DNA of 42,622 nt from contig NZ_JAVDBT010000021.1 of NCBI RefSeq assembly GCF_030848395.1, positions 1 to 42,622 of the forward strand, in the 5' to 3' direction. The notes below the pieces were generated by a model. That model was given only the letters and a program-made list of their open reading frames with translations, was not told where the DNA came from and did not search any database. Position 1 is the stretch's first letter, and each line of letters starts with the position of its first letter. Made by a program: the position numbers and the translations under genes. Source of the DNA: Pseudogemmobacter lacusdianii (lineage in GTDB: Bacteria; Pseudomonadota; Alphaproteobacteria; Rhodobacterales; Rhodobacteraceae). This document shows, one piece after another, positions 1 to 7,238 of the stretch.

Positions 1-63
1 TCTGTCAGTCTCCTCGCGGAGCCTGAATCACGCCGCGAGTGGATAATCAATGGGTCCTGACCC
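1..63 (-). mobile_element. IS5-family (IS427-like) insertion sequence, terminal fragment
   Basis: The minus strand begins at 63 with the terminal inverted repeat GGGTCAGGACCCATTGATT. It runs leftwards through a purine-rich ribosome-binding stretch (AGGAGA) to the window edge, where a transposase start would be expected just outside. The TA at 64-65 is the likely target-site dinucleotide. The right edge of the window (from 42561) carries a related terminus, GGGTCAGGACTCGTT, so the two ends probably belong to copies of the same or closely related IS. Only the end of the element is visible; the family assignment rests on the terminus and on the transposase tail at the right edge. Confidence 0.7.
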
Positions 64-170
64 TAGGTGGACACAAGCTTCTTGGCTTCATCAGGACGAT
101 CAGCATCGAGAAGCTGAATAACCGATTCAATGGGCTCAAATTGAATGAGATCGCCGTAACGCATTGCCAT
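63..170 (-). pseudogene. brxC: BREX-3 BrxC, N-terminal fragment cut by an IS
   Basis: The ATG at 170 has an AAGGA ribosome-binding site at 180-184 and follows the brxF stop by 14 bases. The first 35 codons contain [19 protein letters not shown] and KKLVST, which I recognise as the start of BREX type 3 BrxC (the large P-loop protein, now DUF6079). The reading frame runs into the IS terminus: the codon after ST should be a Tyr (TA-), and TA plus the first G of the IS makes a TAG stop at 63-65. The protein should exceed 1,000 residues, so this copy is dead unless the rest is rejoined elsewhere. Recognition is from memory of the family. Confidence 0.75.
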
Positions 171-184
171 CTCGAGATTTCCTT

Positions 185-643
185 TCAATTTACTCTGAAC
201 GGAACCACGCCATCACAGCTGTAGTCCTGATATTCTGGATGTCCTGTCGTTGCATACGACAGCCTGTTGTCTGTGAGCGTCCCCGGCCAAGCCGCAACAA
301 CGCGTCGCGCCTGGGAATGCCGCCGGAGCAAATCGAGCGGACTTAGCTTCAACTCCTGATCGAACAGGAGTTCGAGATTGTCCATGAGGAGAAGCCCTTC
401 CCGCGAAAACTCATCCGCTAACCCTTTCAGAAGGTCGGCTGCTTGAAGGTGTCTCCTGGGGCTCGGGATTGTCAGCAGTTCTCGTCCGAGGGCAGCTCCA
501 ATGTTGAGGATGTGCAGCTTTCGACGTCCAGCCAGCTGGCGTAGCAAGTCGCTCTTTCCGGAATTTGGCGCGCCAATCAGCAGCAATAGTTTGCTGTTCA
601 CCACAGCAAGATCGTCAACAACGCGTTCAAGTGCCTCGATCAT
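185..643 (-). CDS. brxF: BREX-3 P-loop protein BrxF
   Basis: A 152-residue small P-loop ATPase. Walker A is GAPNSGKS (residues 24-31), and a Walker B-like strand LLLMDNLE is at about 84-91. Size, motif placement and position between a WYL regulator and brxC match BrxF, the signature small component of BREX type 3 phage-defence systems (brxF-brxC-pglXI-brxHII-pglZ-brxA). The ATG at 643 overlaps the brxR stop (ATGA), so the two are translationally coupled. BREX blocks phage replication and usually methylates host DNA; the biochemical role of BrxF is not established. The gene looks intact, but its partner brxC is interrupted 100 bases downstream, so the system is probably inactive here. Confidence 0.8.
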   Translation of the reverse strand: MIEALERVVDDLAVVNSKLLLLIGAPNSGKSDLLRQLAGRRKLHILNIGAALGRELLTIPSPRRHLQAADLLKGLADEFSREGLLLMDNLELLFDQELKLSPLDLLRRHSQARRVVAAWPGTLTDNRLSYATTGHPEYQDYSCDGVVPFRVN

Positions 644-1536
644 CCGTTTACGCCTCCGCTCACAGGCGCCGAGACCCTCGGTGTCGAGTGCCCGATTTCG
701 GGGGCGTTCATAAGAACAATCTGTTGGTCTTGCGGGCGCCGTGCGGCGGGATCTGTATCCAATCCCAAGCGCCTCAGCGCATAATAGAGCAGCGCGCGGC
801 GCACCTTTATCTTCGCGCTGCCGCCACGCATCCCGTAGTCGAGGGCAATGACTTTAGCCTGCGTTTCTGACAGTTCGGGATGAGGAGCCACTTCGAGTAC
901 GACTTCAGAATTCCAGTCGAGATCATCATCGGCCGATGTCCCACTTTCGCGTGAGCCACGAATCTCAATCATCCGGGAAAGAAGGAAATCCTTGAAACAC
1001 TCGTCGGTTCGACAAAACGCGCGGGCGTGCCAGCGAAATCCATCGAAGGCAATCGCGTGAGGCGCAATCCAACGCCACCGCGGATCTGGGCTGGAAAGGG
1101 ACTGGTATCGTATCTCTATCTCTTCGGATCGCCTGATCGCTCCCACAACGGACCGAAGCGTCACGGGGTCAACACCACGGACCGGCGTCGGCGCAGAGGC
1201 AAAGGACGGAAGATTAGCAATCCAGGAGTCTTCGCGGTCAAGAATGTTTTCGGCCACGGACCGTAGCTGAGCTAAATAGCGACTGGCATCAGGTTCCAGA
1301 AATTGTGGTTGGAAAGCACTGCCTCGCACATAACTCCGCGCACTCTTGTCGTAGACCATGTTCGCTGGAGCAAAGCCAATGTAGCGATTCAGGTCAGTGG
1401 ACGCTTGGTTGACCGAGACACCGAATTGATCCATGAGGTCACTCCGGTTTACATGCCCCTCCCAAAACAAGCGGAACTCTATGAACTCGAGACGTTGCTC
1501 GACTCCCCATCGCAGTTCTGACCTGTCGCTATCCAC
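640..1536 (-). CDS. brxR: WYL-domain transcriptional regulator of the BREX locus (BrxR-like)
   Basis: A 298-residue protein with an N-terminal winged helix (about 5-70, including LMDQFGVSVNQASTDLNRY), a central WYL domain (about 125-200, with IEIRYQSL, RWIAPHAI and FRWHARAF) and a C-terminal extension. This is the architecture of the BrxR/CapW family, which represses BREX, CBASS and other defence operons and is thought to be released by a nucleic-acid or nucleotide ligand bound at the WYL domain. I prefer the GTG at 1536, which has GGGAGG five bases upstream, over a TTG at 1557. It is the first gene of the operon and overlaps brxF by four bases. Family call firm; the name follows from context. 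Confidence 0.8.
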   Translation of the reverse strand: MDSDRSELRWGVEQRLEFIEFRLFWEGHVNRSDLMDQFGVSVNQASTDLNRYIGFAPANMVYDKSARSYVRGSAFQPQFLEPDASRYLAQLRSVAENILDREDSWIANLPSFASAPTPVRGVDPVTLRSVVGAIRRSEEIEIRYQSLSSPDPRWRWIAPHAIAFDGFRWHARAFCRTDECFKDFLLSRMIEIRGSRESGTSADDDLDWNSEVVLEVAPHPELSETQAKVIALDYGMRGGSAKIKVRRALLYYALRRLGLDTDPAARRPQDQQIVLMNAPEIGHSTPRVSAPVSGGVNG

Positions 1537-1637
1537 CCTGGCCTCCCGGTATCCCAATGCGCATTGTAACTATGCGCGCCCACTTTCTGGGCCTGCGAAA
1601 ACATTAGGGAGTGACACCGAGATTATCAATCGAATTT

Positions 1638-1652
1638 CAAGGCGTTGCCTTG
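1638..1652. promoter_or_regulatory. candidate brxR operator (inverted repeat)
   Basis: A perfect hyphenated palindrome CAAGGC-GTT-GCCTTG lies about 100 bases upstream of the brxR start. BrxR proteins are known to bind inverted repeats in their own promoter, so this is a plausible site. A second palindrome, AATGCGCATT, lies at about 1556-1565. No promoter hexamers were confidently identified. Confidence 0.3.
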
Positions 1653-1673
1653 GAAGTTGACCATTCAGGCGTA

Positions 1674-2512
1674 GGTCGTTTTGACAAAAGGGATTCCGCT
1701 GTCAGTCGTGCTATGATTCAAGCTCATCTCTACGTGGGAGATGAACTTGGCAGGCAACCTGATATCCGACGATGAGTGGACCTTCTTCGAGGGCTTCATT
1801 CGTGCCGTCCGGCGCCCTAACGTGCGGAAACCTGCGGACCATCGTCTTGTTCTCGATGGGGTTTTCTGGACCGCAAGGACTGGTGCGCCATGGCGTGATC
1901 TGCCCGAAGAGTTTGGAAAGTGGTCCTCGGTCTACCGTCAGTTCCGCCGGTGGACTTTGGCGGGACTGTGGGAGGATATCCTGGATGCGCTGAACCACGC
2001 TGGGATCGCGCCAGACAAGCTCCAGATAGTTGATAGCACTGTGATCTGCGCTCATCATGCGGCGGGTGCAAAAGGGGGACACCGAAAGAGGCTCTTGGCC
2101 GCTCGAGAGGTGGATTCTCGACCAAGATCCATATGCGCGTCAACGGTGCTGGCCTCCCGATGAGGACCGAGATAACGCCGGGGCAGGTTTCCGACTACAC
2201 CGGCTACGATCTGGTGATGGCCGGCAATCTGCCACAGCCCGCCATCCTGGTGGCCGACAGGGGCTATGACACTGATAAAATTCGGGAAGACATCGAGAGC
2301 CGCAACGCCCTGCCCATGATACCGATGCGAAAGAATCTAAGGGTGCGCAAGGTCGTCGACATGAGCATCTACACCCTGCGCAACATGGTCTAGCGCTGCT
2401 TCAACAAGCTGAAAAGCAACCGTCGGCTGGCAACCCACTACGACAAAACCGCCGAAAGCTTCGTCTACGTCGCCTTTATCAGGCGACGGCTCCTCCATTT
2501 GCCAACATGACC
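1674..2512 (+). mobile_element. IS5-family (IS427-like) insertion sequence, 839 bp, decayed
   Basis: The ends are imperfect inverted repeats: left GGTCGTTTTGACAAAAGG (1674-1691), right (read on the minus strand) GGTCATGTTGGCAAATGG. They match at about 14 of 18 positions. Both ends are flanked by TA (1672-1673 and 2513-2514), the usual two-base duplication of this group. Length and the two overlapping transposase frames fit the group. The element sits between the brxR promoter and the fic gene. Its ends differ from those of the IS at the window edges, so it is a different IS. Confidence 0.8.
1741..2510 (+). pseudogene. IS5-family transposase, frame-shifted in two parts plus nonsense codon
   Basis: The first part (1741-2163) contains WTFFEGFIRAVRRPN, RLVLDGVFWTARTGAPWRDLP and LQIVDSTVICAHH, with the first DDE aspartate. 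The second part continues one frame back from the slippery run AAAAGGGGG (2070-2078) and contains ITPGQVSDYTGYD, ILVADRGYDTD and CFNKLKSNRRLATHYDKTAESF, ending at 2510. A -1 frameshift at A-AAA-GGG is the normal way this IS group makes its transposase, so that break is expected. The TAG at 2391-2393 is not: the family has a sense codon before RCFNKL, so this copy has a nonsense mutation shortly before its C-terminus and is probably inactive. Confidence 0.8.
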
Positions 2513-2687
2513 TAGGGGGTGTTATTGCGACAATAAAATGCTCTACTCGGCTGAATGTCAATGATGTATAGCCGACGAGTATTTGTGAACCGTCGTTGGC
2601 TCAGCATGGCCTGCCCTGCTCGTTCGGGCCAATCAATGTCGGCGTCTGCGTGGAAGACCACCCTGCCCTTCCCCAATGAACAGCCAG

Positions 2688-3794
2688 TTATCCCGCATTC
2701 AGCAACCAATACCGGGTATGACGCCGCTCGCCTGTTCGCGTCAGGGCACCCATCTCCACGAGGTCCTGAAGGTCTCGGGTCGCTGTCGCCCGTGATGTGC
2801 CGGTGATGGAGATATAGTTCTCGGCACTGAGCCCCCCTCGGAAACCTTCCGGCCCTTCACGGAACACGCGCTCGACCACTTTCGCCTGCCGCACGTTCAA
2901 CCTGCCCCGCAGCCGATCATAGAATCTAGCCTTGGAAATGAAAAACGCGACACGTTCCAGCGTTGCTTGCTGCGCCTTGAGGACTGTCTCGCCAAACCAA
3001 AGCAGCCATGGCGTCACGTCCAAAACCTTCTGATGGGTTTCAAGCTGCTCGTAATAGGCCCTTCGATCGCGTTCGATCGTATAGGCGAGCGCGATCAGGC
3101 TGGGCTGACCGATGTTCTGAGCCAGCGACTTCTCCGCCAGAGCGCGGCCAAGACGACCGTTGCCATCCTCAAAGGGGTGAATGCTTTCGAACCACAGATG
3201 CCCAAGTGCAGCCCGGGTCAGCGCCGCCACAGGCGCGGCGCCCTCCGGCGCGGATGCGTTGAACCAGGCAACGAACCTGTCCATCTCGGCAGGCACCTGA
3301 GCGGATGGCGGTGCCTCAAAATGTACGCGCTGCCGGTCGATACGGCCGGACACGATCTGCATCGCGTCGCTGTGTTTGCGATAGGCACCGACGATTTCAA
3401 GGTGTCGGTCATGGGACAAGAGCATCCCATGCCAGCGGCAAAGCGTGTCGTGATCCAACAGTTCGGCATAGCGCGAGTAGACATCGACCATCATCTCGGC
3501 GATGCCCTCCTCACGTGCCTTAACAAGCGTGCCATCGATCGCCAGCCCAAACTGGCGCCTCAGCGAGGATTGGACGCTTGAACGGTCCAGGACCTCGCCC
3601 TCAATCGCGCTTGTCCGCATAGCCTCTTCGCTCAGAAGCTCGATCCGCAGGCGATCCCGATCATCGCCCGTGACATGGCGAACAGCGCCGACGATCTCGC
3701 CAGACGAGATCAGGAACTTCTCCTCAAGAGGCTTGACTGCCTCGTCGTCATATCGAAAAAGCGGCCAGTTTTCCTGGGTCCAGTTCCAGCGCAT
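2688..3794 (-). CDS. Fic/DOC family protein with self-inhibitory helix and DUF4172-like N-terminus
   Basis: A 368-residue Fic protein. The N-terminus WNWTQENWPLFRYD resembles DUF4172. The inhibitory helix motif TSAIEG (61-66; consensus S/T-x-x-x-E-G/N) precedes the Fic core, as in class II Fic proteins. The core has the complete catalytic motif HPFEDGNGRLGR (206-217). A C-terminal winged helix (about 295-365, with TGTSRATATRDLQDLVEMGAL) suggests DNA binding. Fic enzymes transfer AMP (or other nucleotide parts) from a nucleotide cofactor to hydroxyl groups of target proteins; the target here is unknown. It stands alone, so a two-gene toxin-antitoxin pair is unlikely: inhibition is built in. 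Repeats at its start codon suggest that the winged helix controls its own expression. Confidence 0.88.
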   Translation of the reverse strand: MRWNWTQENWPLFRYDDEAVKPLEEKFLISSGEIVGAVRHVTGDDRDRLRIELLSEEAMRTSAIEGEVLDRSSVQSSLRRQFGLAIDGTLVKAREEGIAEMMVDVYSRYAELLDHDTLCRWHGMLLSHDRHLEIVGAYRKHSDAMQIVSGRIDRQRVHFEAPPSAQVPAEMDRFVAWFNASAPEGAAPVAALTRAALGHLWFESIHPFEDGNGRLGRALAEKSLAQNIGQPSLIALAYTIERDRRAYYEQLETHQKVLDVTPWLLWFGETVLKAQQATLERVAFFISKARFYDRLRGRLNVRQAKVVERVFREGPEGFRGGLSAENYISITGTSRATATRDLQDLVEMGALTRTGERRHTRYWLLNAG

Positions 3795-3852
3795 GAGTTA
3801 TAGATCCTCCATCTATCGCTCACGCTATAGAAATTTTGTGAGTTATAGAAGG
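3794..3852 (-). promoter_or_regulatory. three direct repeats at the fic start (candidate auto-operator)
   Basis: On the minus strand the sequence CTATAACTCA occurs twice (around 3839-3848 and 3794-3803), with an imperfect third copy CTATAGCGTGA between them (about 3820-3830). The copy nearest the gene runs into the ATG at 3794. Similar repeats overlapping a start codon usually serve an autoregulator, and the winged helix of the Fic protein is the obvious candidate. Confidence 0.4.
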
Positions 3853-4010
3853 ATGATCTATGCGTCATCTTACATCACCCGAGCTGCCGCGCGCGTTGCG
3901 CAGACACATCAGCTTTGTCTTCTGCGAACCCTGAGCCGGCATCATGTCACAATTCCTCCACTCAATCTCGATGTTCTCAGAGGTATTGCCGCTCGCATTC
4001 GCGGGGCACG

Positions 4011-4022
4011 CCCCCCCCCCCC
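4011..4022. repeat. 12-base poly-C tract, non-coding
   Basis: Twelve consecutive C residues lie in the gap between fic and scpB (which ends at 4058). It is outside any gene I accept. The rest of 3853-4057 shows no recognisable feature. Length heterogeneity or a sequencing artefact is possible here. Confidence 0.7.
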
Positions 4023-4057
4023 AAACCTATCACCCATACTAACGTGTGGACGAAGGG

Positions 4058-4699
4058 TCATTCGACCTCGCCCGAAATCGGCAGATCCAGCGCGATGTCA
4101 GCCGCGGGCTTCAGCAGTCCCGCATCTTCGAGCGCCTCAAGGTCCGGCAGGTCACGCAGGGTTACCATACCGAACTGCACCAGAAACCCGGGCGTGGTGA
4201 CGTAAGTGTAGGGCGCGCCGGGCTCTGGGCTGCGCGGACCTCGGGCGATCAGGTCCTGGCGGTGCAGGCGGGCGATCAGATCTCGGCTGATCTCGCGCCC
4301 CGTGAGGCGCGAGATCGCGCCGCGGGTCACCGGCTGCATATAGGCGATGATGGTCAGGACGAGGGCTTCGTTCTGCGTGAATTCTCGGACAGCGTCATCC
4401 TCGCCGCGCGCGACGCGGATCGCCACCGCATGGTGCGGCCGCGTGCGGAACTGCCAGCCTCCCGCAACGCGCGCGATCTCATAAGGACGCCCCGTAAGCT
4501 CAGCGGAAATGTCCTCGATCAACAGATCAAGCGCGCAATCCTTACCGACCACTCGGGCGAGCACCTCCCGCCCCACCGGCTCGGAGGCGGCGAACAGCAC
4601 CGCCTCGACCCGCGCCATCCATTCGCGCCAGCGCAACCCCCACGGCAGGTCGGCGAGTTCGGTGTCCAGCGGCTCGGCGGTTTTCGGGGCCATGGTCAC
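4058..4699 (-). CDS. scpB: ScpB-like segregation/condensation protein (plasmid type)
   Basis: A 213-residue ScpB homologue with two winged-helix units. Conserved stretches are EAVLFAASEPV (about 31-41), EALVLTIIAYMQPVTRGAI followed by EIS, and PYTYVTTPGFLVQFG near the C-terminus. Chromosomal ScpB joins SMC and ScpA in condensin and aids chromosome organisation; plasmid-borne copies without scpA or smc are seen in alphaproteobacteria next to DUF1403 and a recombinase, as here. Its ATG overlaps the upstream DUF1403 stop (ATGA at 4696-4699). Whether it acts with the host SMC-ScpA or has a plasmid-specific role is not known. Confidence 0.82.
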   Translation of the reverse strand: MTMAPKTAEPLDTELADLPWGLRWREWMARVEAVLFAASEPVGREVLARVVGKDCALDLLIEDISAELTGRPYEIARVAGGWQFRTRPHHAVAIRVARGEDDAVREFTQNEALVLTIIAYMQPVTRGAISRLTGREISRDLIARLHRQDLIARGPRSPEPGAPYTYVTTPGFLVQFGMVTLRDLPDLEALEDAGLLKPAADIALDLPISGEVE

Positions 4700-5613
4700 A
4701 ACCCATAGAGGCGAAAGGTCGCCCGCCCGGTCAGTTCACGCACCAGACCGAGCGAGATCAACCGATCAAACAACCGCCTCGCAGCGCGGTCGCTAGCCTC
4801 GGCCCCCGCCTGGGCCGCCAGCGCATCCTCAGTCAGGAGCCCGGTGATAATAGAGGCGGCGTCCTTTCCCGGCCGCCGCAGATGTGCCGCGCGCAGGGCA
4901 TCGGCCCGGCGGGTCAGATCGACGTGAATATCAACGGCAGCAATCGCGCCCCTGCCCCAGGCGCTCGCGCAGGCCGCAAGCCATGCCTCGCCCTCCAGTC
5001 GGAAGGCTGCCCGCGGAAGATGGGCGGCGAGCAGTGGCACCGGTCGATCCCAGCCGAGAGCGCGCGCCAAAAGCGCATCCGCCAGCCAGAGCGCCAGGCC
5101 GCGATGGGCTGGTCCAAGGGCGAGCACTTCCCGCGCGGCCTCCGCCGCGAAGCGTAGAGGCGAGGAGCGGCCGACAAATCGAGCACCGAGGTCGCGCAAA
5201 ATCTCCGCGCTCGGCTCGGGTGGCAGGTCAAAGAAGCCGGGCAGACTCGCGGGCCACTCCGCCGATCTCAGCGCCCGTGCCTCGCCCAGGGCACGCCAGC
5301 CGATCAGCATCCGCCCGGCGGGTCCGGGATCATCACCGGGTTTCCGAAGGGCGAAATTATCTCGGAGCTGCGCCTCACCCTCCCGGCGCCCTTCCAACTG
5401 GGAAACTGCCACTGCGCTCGAGAGCGCCAACCGCTTGCGCCAGAGGATGCCGACCGGATCCTCGGACCGGGCTATCGGGTCCAGCACAGCAAGGACTGCT
5501 CCGGCGGAAAACATCGCTGTTTCATGATCATCGCGACCAGCGCCCTGCCGCATCCATCGCGGCAGGGCCGGAGGATTTGAGGGAGGCAGGGGAGATTTTG
5601 TGCCAACTTTCAT
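4696..5613 (-). CDS. DUF1403 family protein
   Basis: A 305-residue Ala/Arg/Leu-rich protein that I recognise as DUF1403, a family of unknown function found in Rhizobiales and Rhodobacterales, often on plasmids beside scpB. Landmarks are ALPRWMRQGAG (about 15-25), a central run of helices with LALWLADALLARALGWDRPVPLLA, and a C-terminal part (RRLFDRLISLGLVRELTG) that looks like a winged helix. There is no signal peptide or membrane segment. It is co-transcribed with scpB by a four-base overlap and is divergent from the recombinase across a long dyad (5685-5723). No function can be assigned from sequence. Confidence 0.75.
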   Translation of the reverse strand: MKVGTKSPLPPSNPPALPRWMRQGAGRDDHETAMFSAGAVLAVLDPIARSEDPVGILWRKRLALSSAVAVSQLEGRREGEAQLRDNFALRKPGDDPGPAGRMLIGWRALGEARALRSAEWPASLPGFFDLPPEPSAEILRDLGARFVGRSSPLRFAAEAAREVLALGPAHRGLALWLADALLARALGWDRPVPLLAAHLPRAAFRLEGEAWLAACASAWGRGAIAAVDIHVDLTRRADALRAAHLRRPGKDAASIITGLLTEDALAAQAGAEASDRAARRLFDRLISLGLVRELTGRATFRLYGL

Positions 5614-5684
5614 GGCGGAACGCTAGCAAGTATCGGCGCTTTATACTAGATAGGTTCTCATTATCCGCCGCGCCTGTCACTCCC

Positions 5685-5723
5685 ACATAATGTCCAATAA
5701 GATTGCATTATCGGTCATTATGT
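5685..5723. promoter_or_regulatory. 39-bp dyad between DUF1403 and the recombinase (candidate shared operator)
   Basis: The arms ACATAATGTCCAATAA (5685-5700) and TTATCGGTCATTATGT (5708-5723) are reverse complements at 14 of 16 positions, with a seven-base spacer. The dyad lies in an AT-rich stretch, 72 bases from the DUF1403 start and about 160 from the recombinase start, and so could control both directions or be a recombination site. The rest of 5614-5885 shows nothing else I can name. Confidence 0.5.
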
Positions 5724-5885
5724 TCTTCTATAGAAAAATGCGCTCCAGGACCCAGAAAATGCCCCGAAATCCCACCCAAGACGCGCCAGCGAGGCCGTGC
5801 AGAACGCGAGCTTCTGTCTGGGATTCTGCGGCGGCATCACGCTTCAGCGCGCACACGCCGGCACGTGCCGCCCGTGGAGATCGCC

Positions 5886-6944
5886 ATGACAGATGAGGCA
5901 TCCGCTCTGGAGGGCGCGATGCAGGACGCCCCCTACCCTGCCCCGCTCGGCCACCAGCCCCCTGCGCTGCGGGATCTGGCCGAACGGGCGCGCGGCTATG
6001 CCGAGGCCGCAAGCTCAGCCAACACCCGTAAGGCCTATGCCGCCGACTGGAAGCATTTTGCCGGTTGGTGTCGGCGCGAGGGGTTGGATGCGGCTCAGCC
6101 CGATCCGCAGGTCGTGGGCCTCTACATCACGGCCTGTGCTTCCGGCGCGAAATCTGTCGGCGGACGCAAGAACGTGGTCTCGACCATCGAGCGGCGGCTC
6201 TCGGCACTGGTCTGGGCCTATAATCAACGCGGCCTGGCCCTCGACCGGCGCGACCGCCACATCGCCACCGTCCTGGCTGGCATCCGCAACAGCCATGCCG
6301 CGCCACCGCGTCAGAAGGAGGCGATCCTGCCTGAAGATCTGCTGGCCATGCTGGAGACCTGCGACCGGGGCTCACTGCGGGGCCTGCGCGACCGGGCCAT
6401 GCTGTTGATCGGCTTCGCCGGCGGGTTGCGGCGGTCCGAGATCACCGGGCTGGATGCGGGCCAGGATCAGACCGAGGACGGGCGCGGCTGGATCGAAGTT
6501 TTACCCGGCGGGTTGCTCGTCACTCTGCGCGGCAAGACCGGCTGGCGGGAAGTCGAGATCGGACGCGGATCCTCGTCCGCCACCTGCCCGGTCGAAGCGC
6601 TGGAACTCTGGCTGAAGCTCGGCCGCATCAGCCAGGGACCGCTGTTCCGTCGTGTCACCGGCGGGGGAAAGGAACCGGGGCCGTTTCGCCTCAATGACCG
6701 CGAGGTCGCAAGGCTGGTCAAGCGGGCCGCTCAGACCGCCGGACTGCGGGGTGATCTGCCCGAGAAGGACCGCCCTGCCCTCTTCTCCGGCCACTCGCTT
6801 CGCGCCGGTCTCGCCTCCTCGGCCGAGGTCGATGAGCGGCATGTCCAGAAGCAACTCGGCCATGCCAGCGCCGAGATGACCCGCAGGTATCAGCGCCGCC
6901 GCGACAGGTTCAGGGTGAACCTGACCAAAGCTGCTGGATTGTAA
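5886..6944 (+). CDS. tyrosine recombinase / site-specific integrase
   Basis: 352 residues from the ATG at 5886 (GGAG upstream). The frame is open further upstream, but the SAM-like N-terminal core-binding domain starts only at about residue 30 (SSANTRKAYAADWKHFAGWC). The catalytic domain has the tyrosine-recombinase residues: R182 in GGLRRSEI, K at about 217 in RGKTGW, H303 and R306 in SGHSLRAG, H326 in QLGHAS and nucleophile Y335 in TRRYQRR. It breaks and rejoins DNA through a 3'-phosphotyrosine. Context (plasmid, beside scpB/DUF1403 and upstream of repABC) points to plasmid multimer resolution or a plasmid integration role rather than a prophage; no att sites were found. Confidence 0.85.
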   Translation: MTDEASALEGAMQDAPYPAPLGHQPPALRDLAERARGYAEAASSANTRKAYAADWKHFAGWCRREGLDAAQPDPQVVGLYITACASGAKSVGGRKNVVSTIERRLSALVWAYNQRGLALDRRDRHIATVLAGIRNSHAAPPRQKEAILPEDLLAMLETCDRGSLRGLRDRAMLLIGFAGGLRRSEITGLDAGQDQTEDGRGWIEVLPGGLLVTLRGKTGWREVEIGRGSSSATCPVEALELWLKLGRISQGPLFRRVTGGGKEPGPFRLNDREVARLVKRAAQTAGLRGDLPEKDRPALFSGHSLRAGLASSAEVDERHVQKQLGHASAEMTRRYQRRRDRFRVNLTKAAGL

Positions 6945-7238
6945 GCCAAACCTGTTCGCCACGATCAAAGCGCGCGTTCCTCTCTGGGGAAGCAAGATTC
7001 GGCCAAAGCCAGAAGCCGCTGCCAGGCGACTTATCCACAGAAGCCACCGGACGCTGGCAGCTGCGTTGTCACCTCTTAAGGTGAAGCGCGAGCTTTTCTC
7101 GTTAAGCTGGTGATTTATATAATTATTTTTTCACCAGAAAATCACTCTCTAAACGCAATTTTAGGCATCAACGGTTTTGGCTGGATTAATCGAGCAAAAC
7201 TGTTAAAGTGACGGAAAATAACAACATCGAGGGCAGCC
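6945..7238. promoter_or_regulatory. repABC upstream region with DnaA box and AT-rich dyad
   Basis: This 294-base gap has a perfect DnaA box, TTATCCACA (7031-7039), and an AT-rich stretch (about 7110-7150). The latter lies inside the inverted repeat CTGGTGA (7107-7113) / TCACCAG (7131-7137), a likely operator or promoter element for repA. The repA ribosome-binding site is GAGGG just before 7239. In repABC plasmids the operon promoter is repressed by RepA with RepB, and the origin usually lies within repC; the DnaA box here may help origin or promoter control. Confidence 0.55.

Noticed and set aside
3502-4200. Plus-strand open frame (232 codons) across the fic start and the poly-C tract
   Set aside because: Ser/Arg-rich, crosses the fic promoter and a homopolymer run, and overlaps both fic and scpB on the other strand; not a gene.
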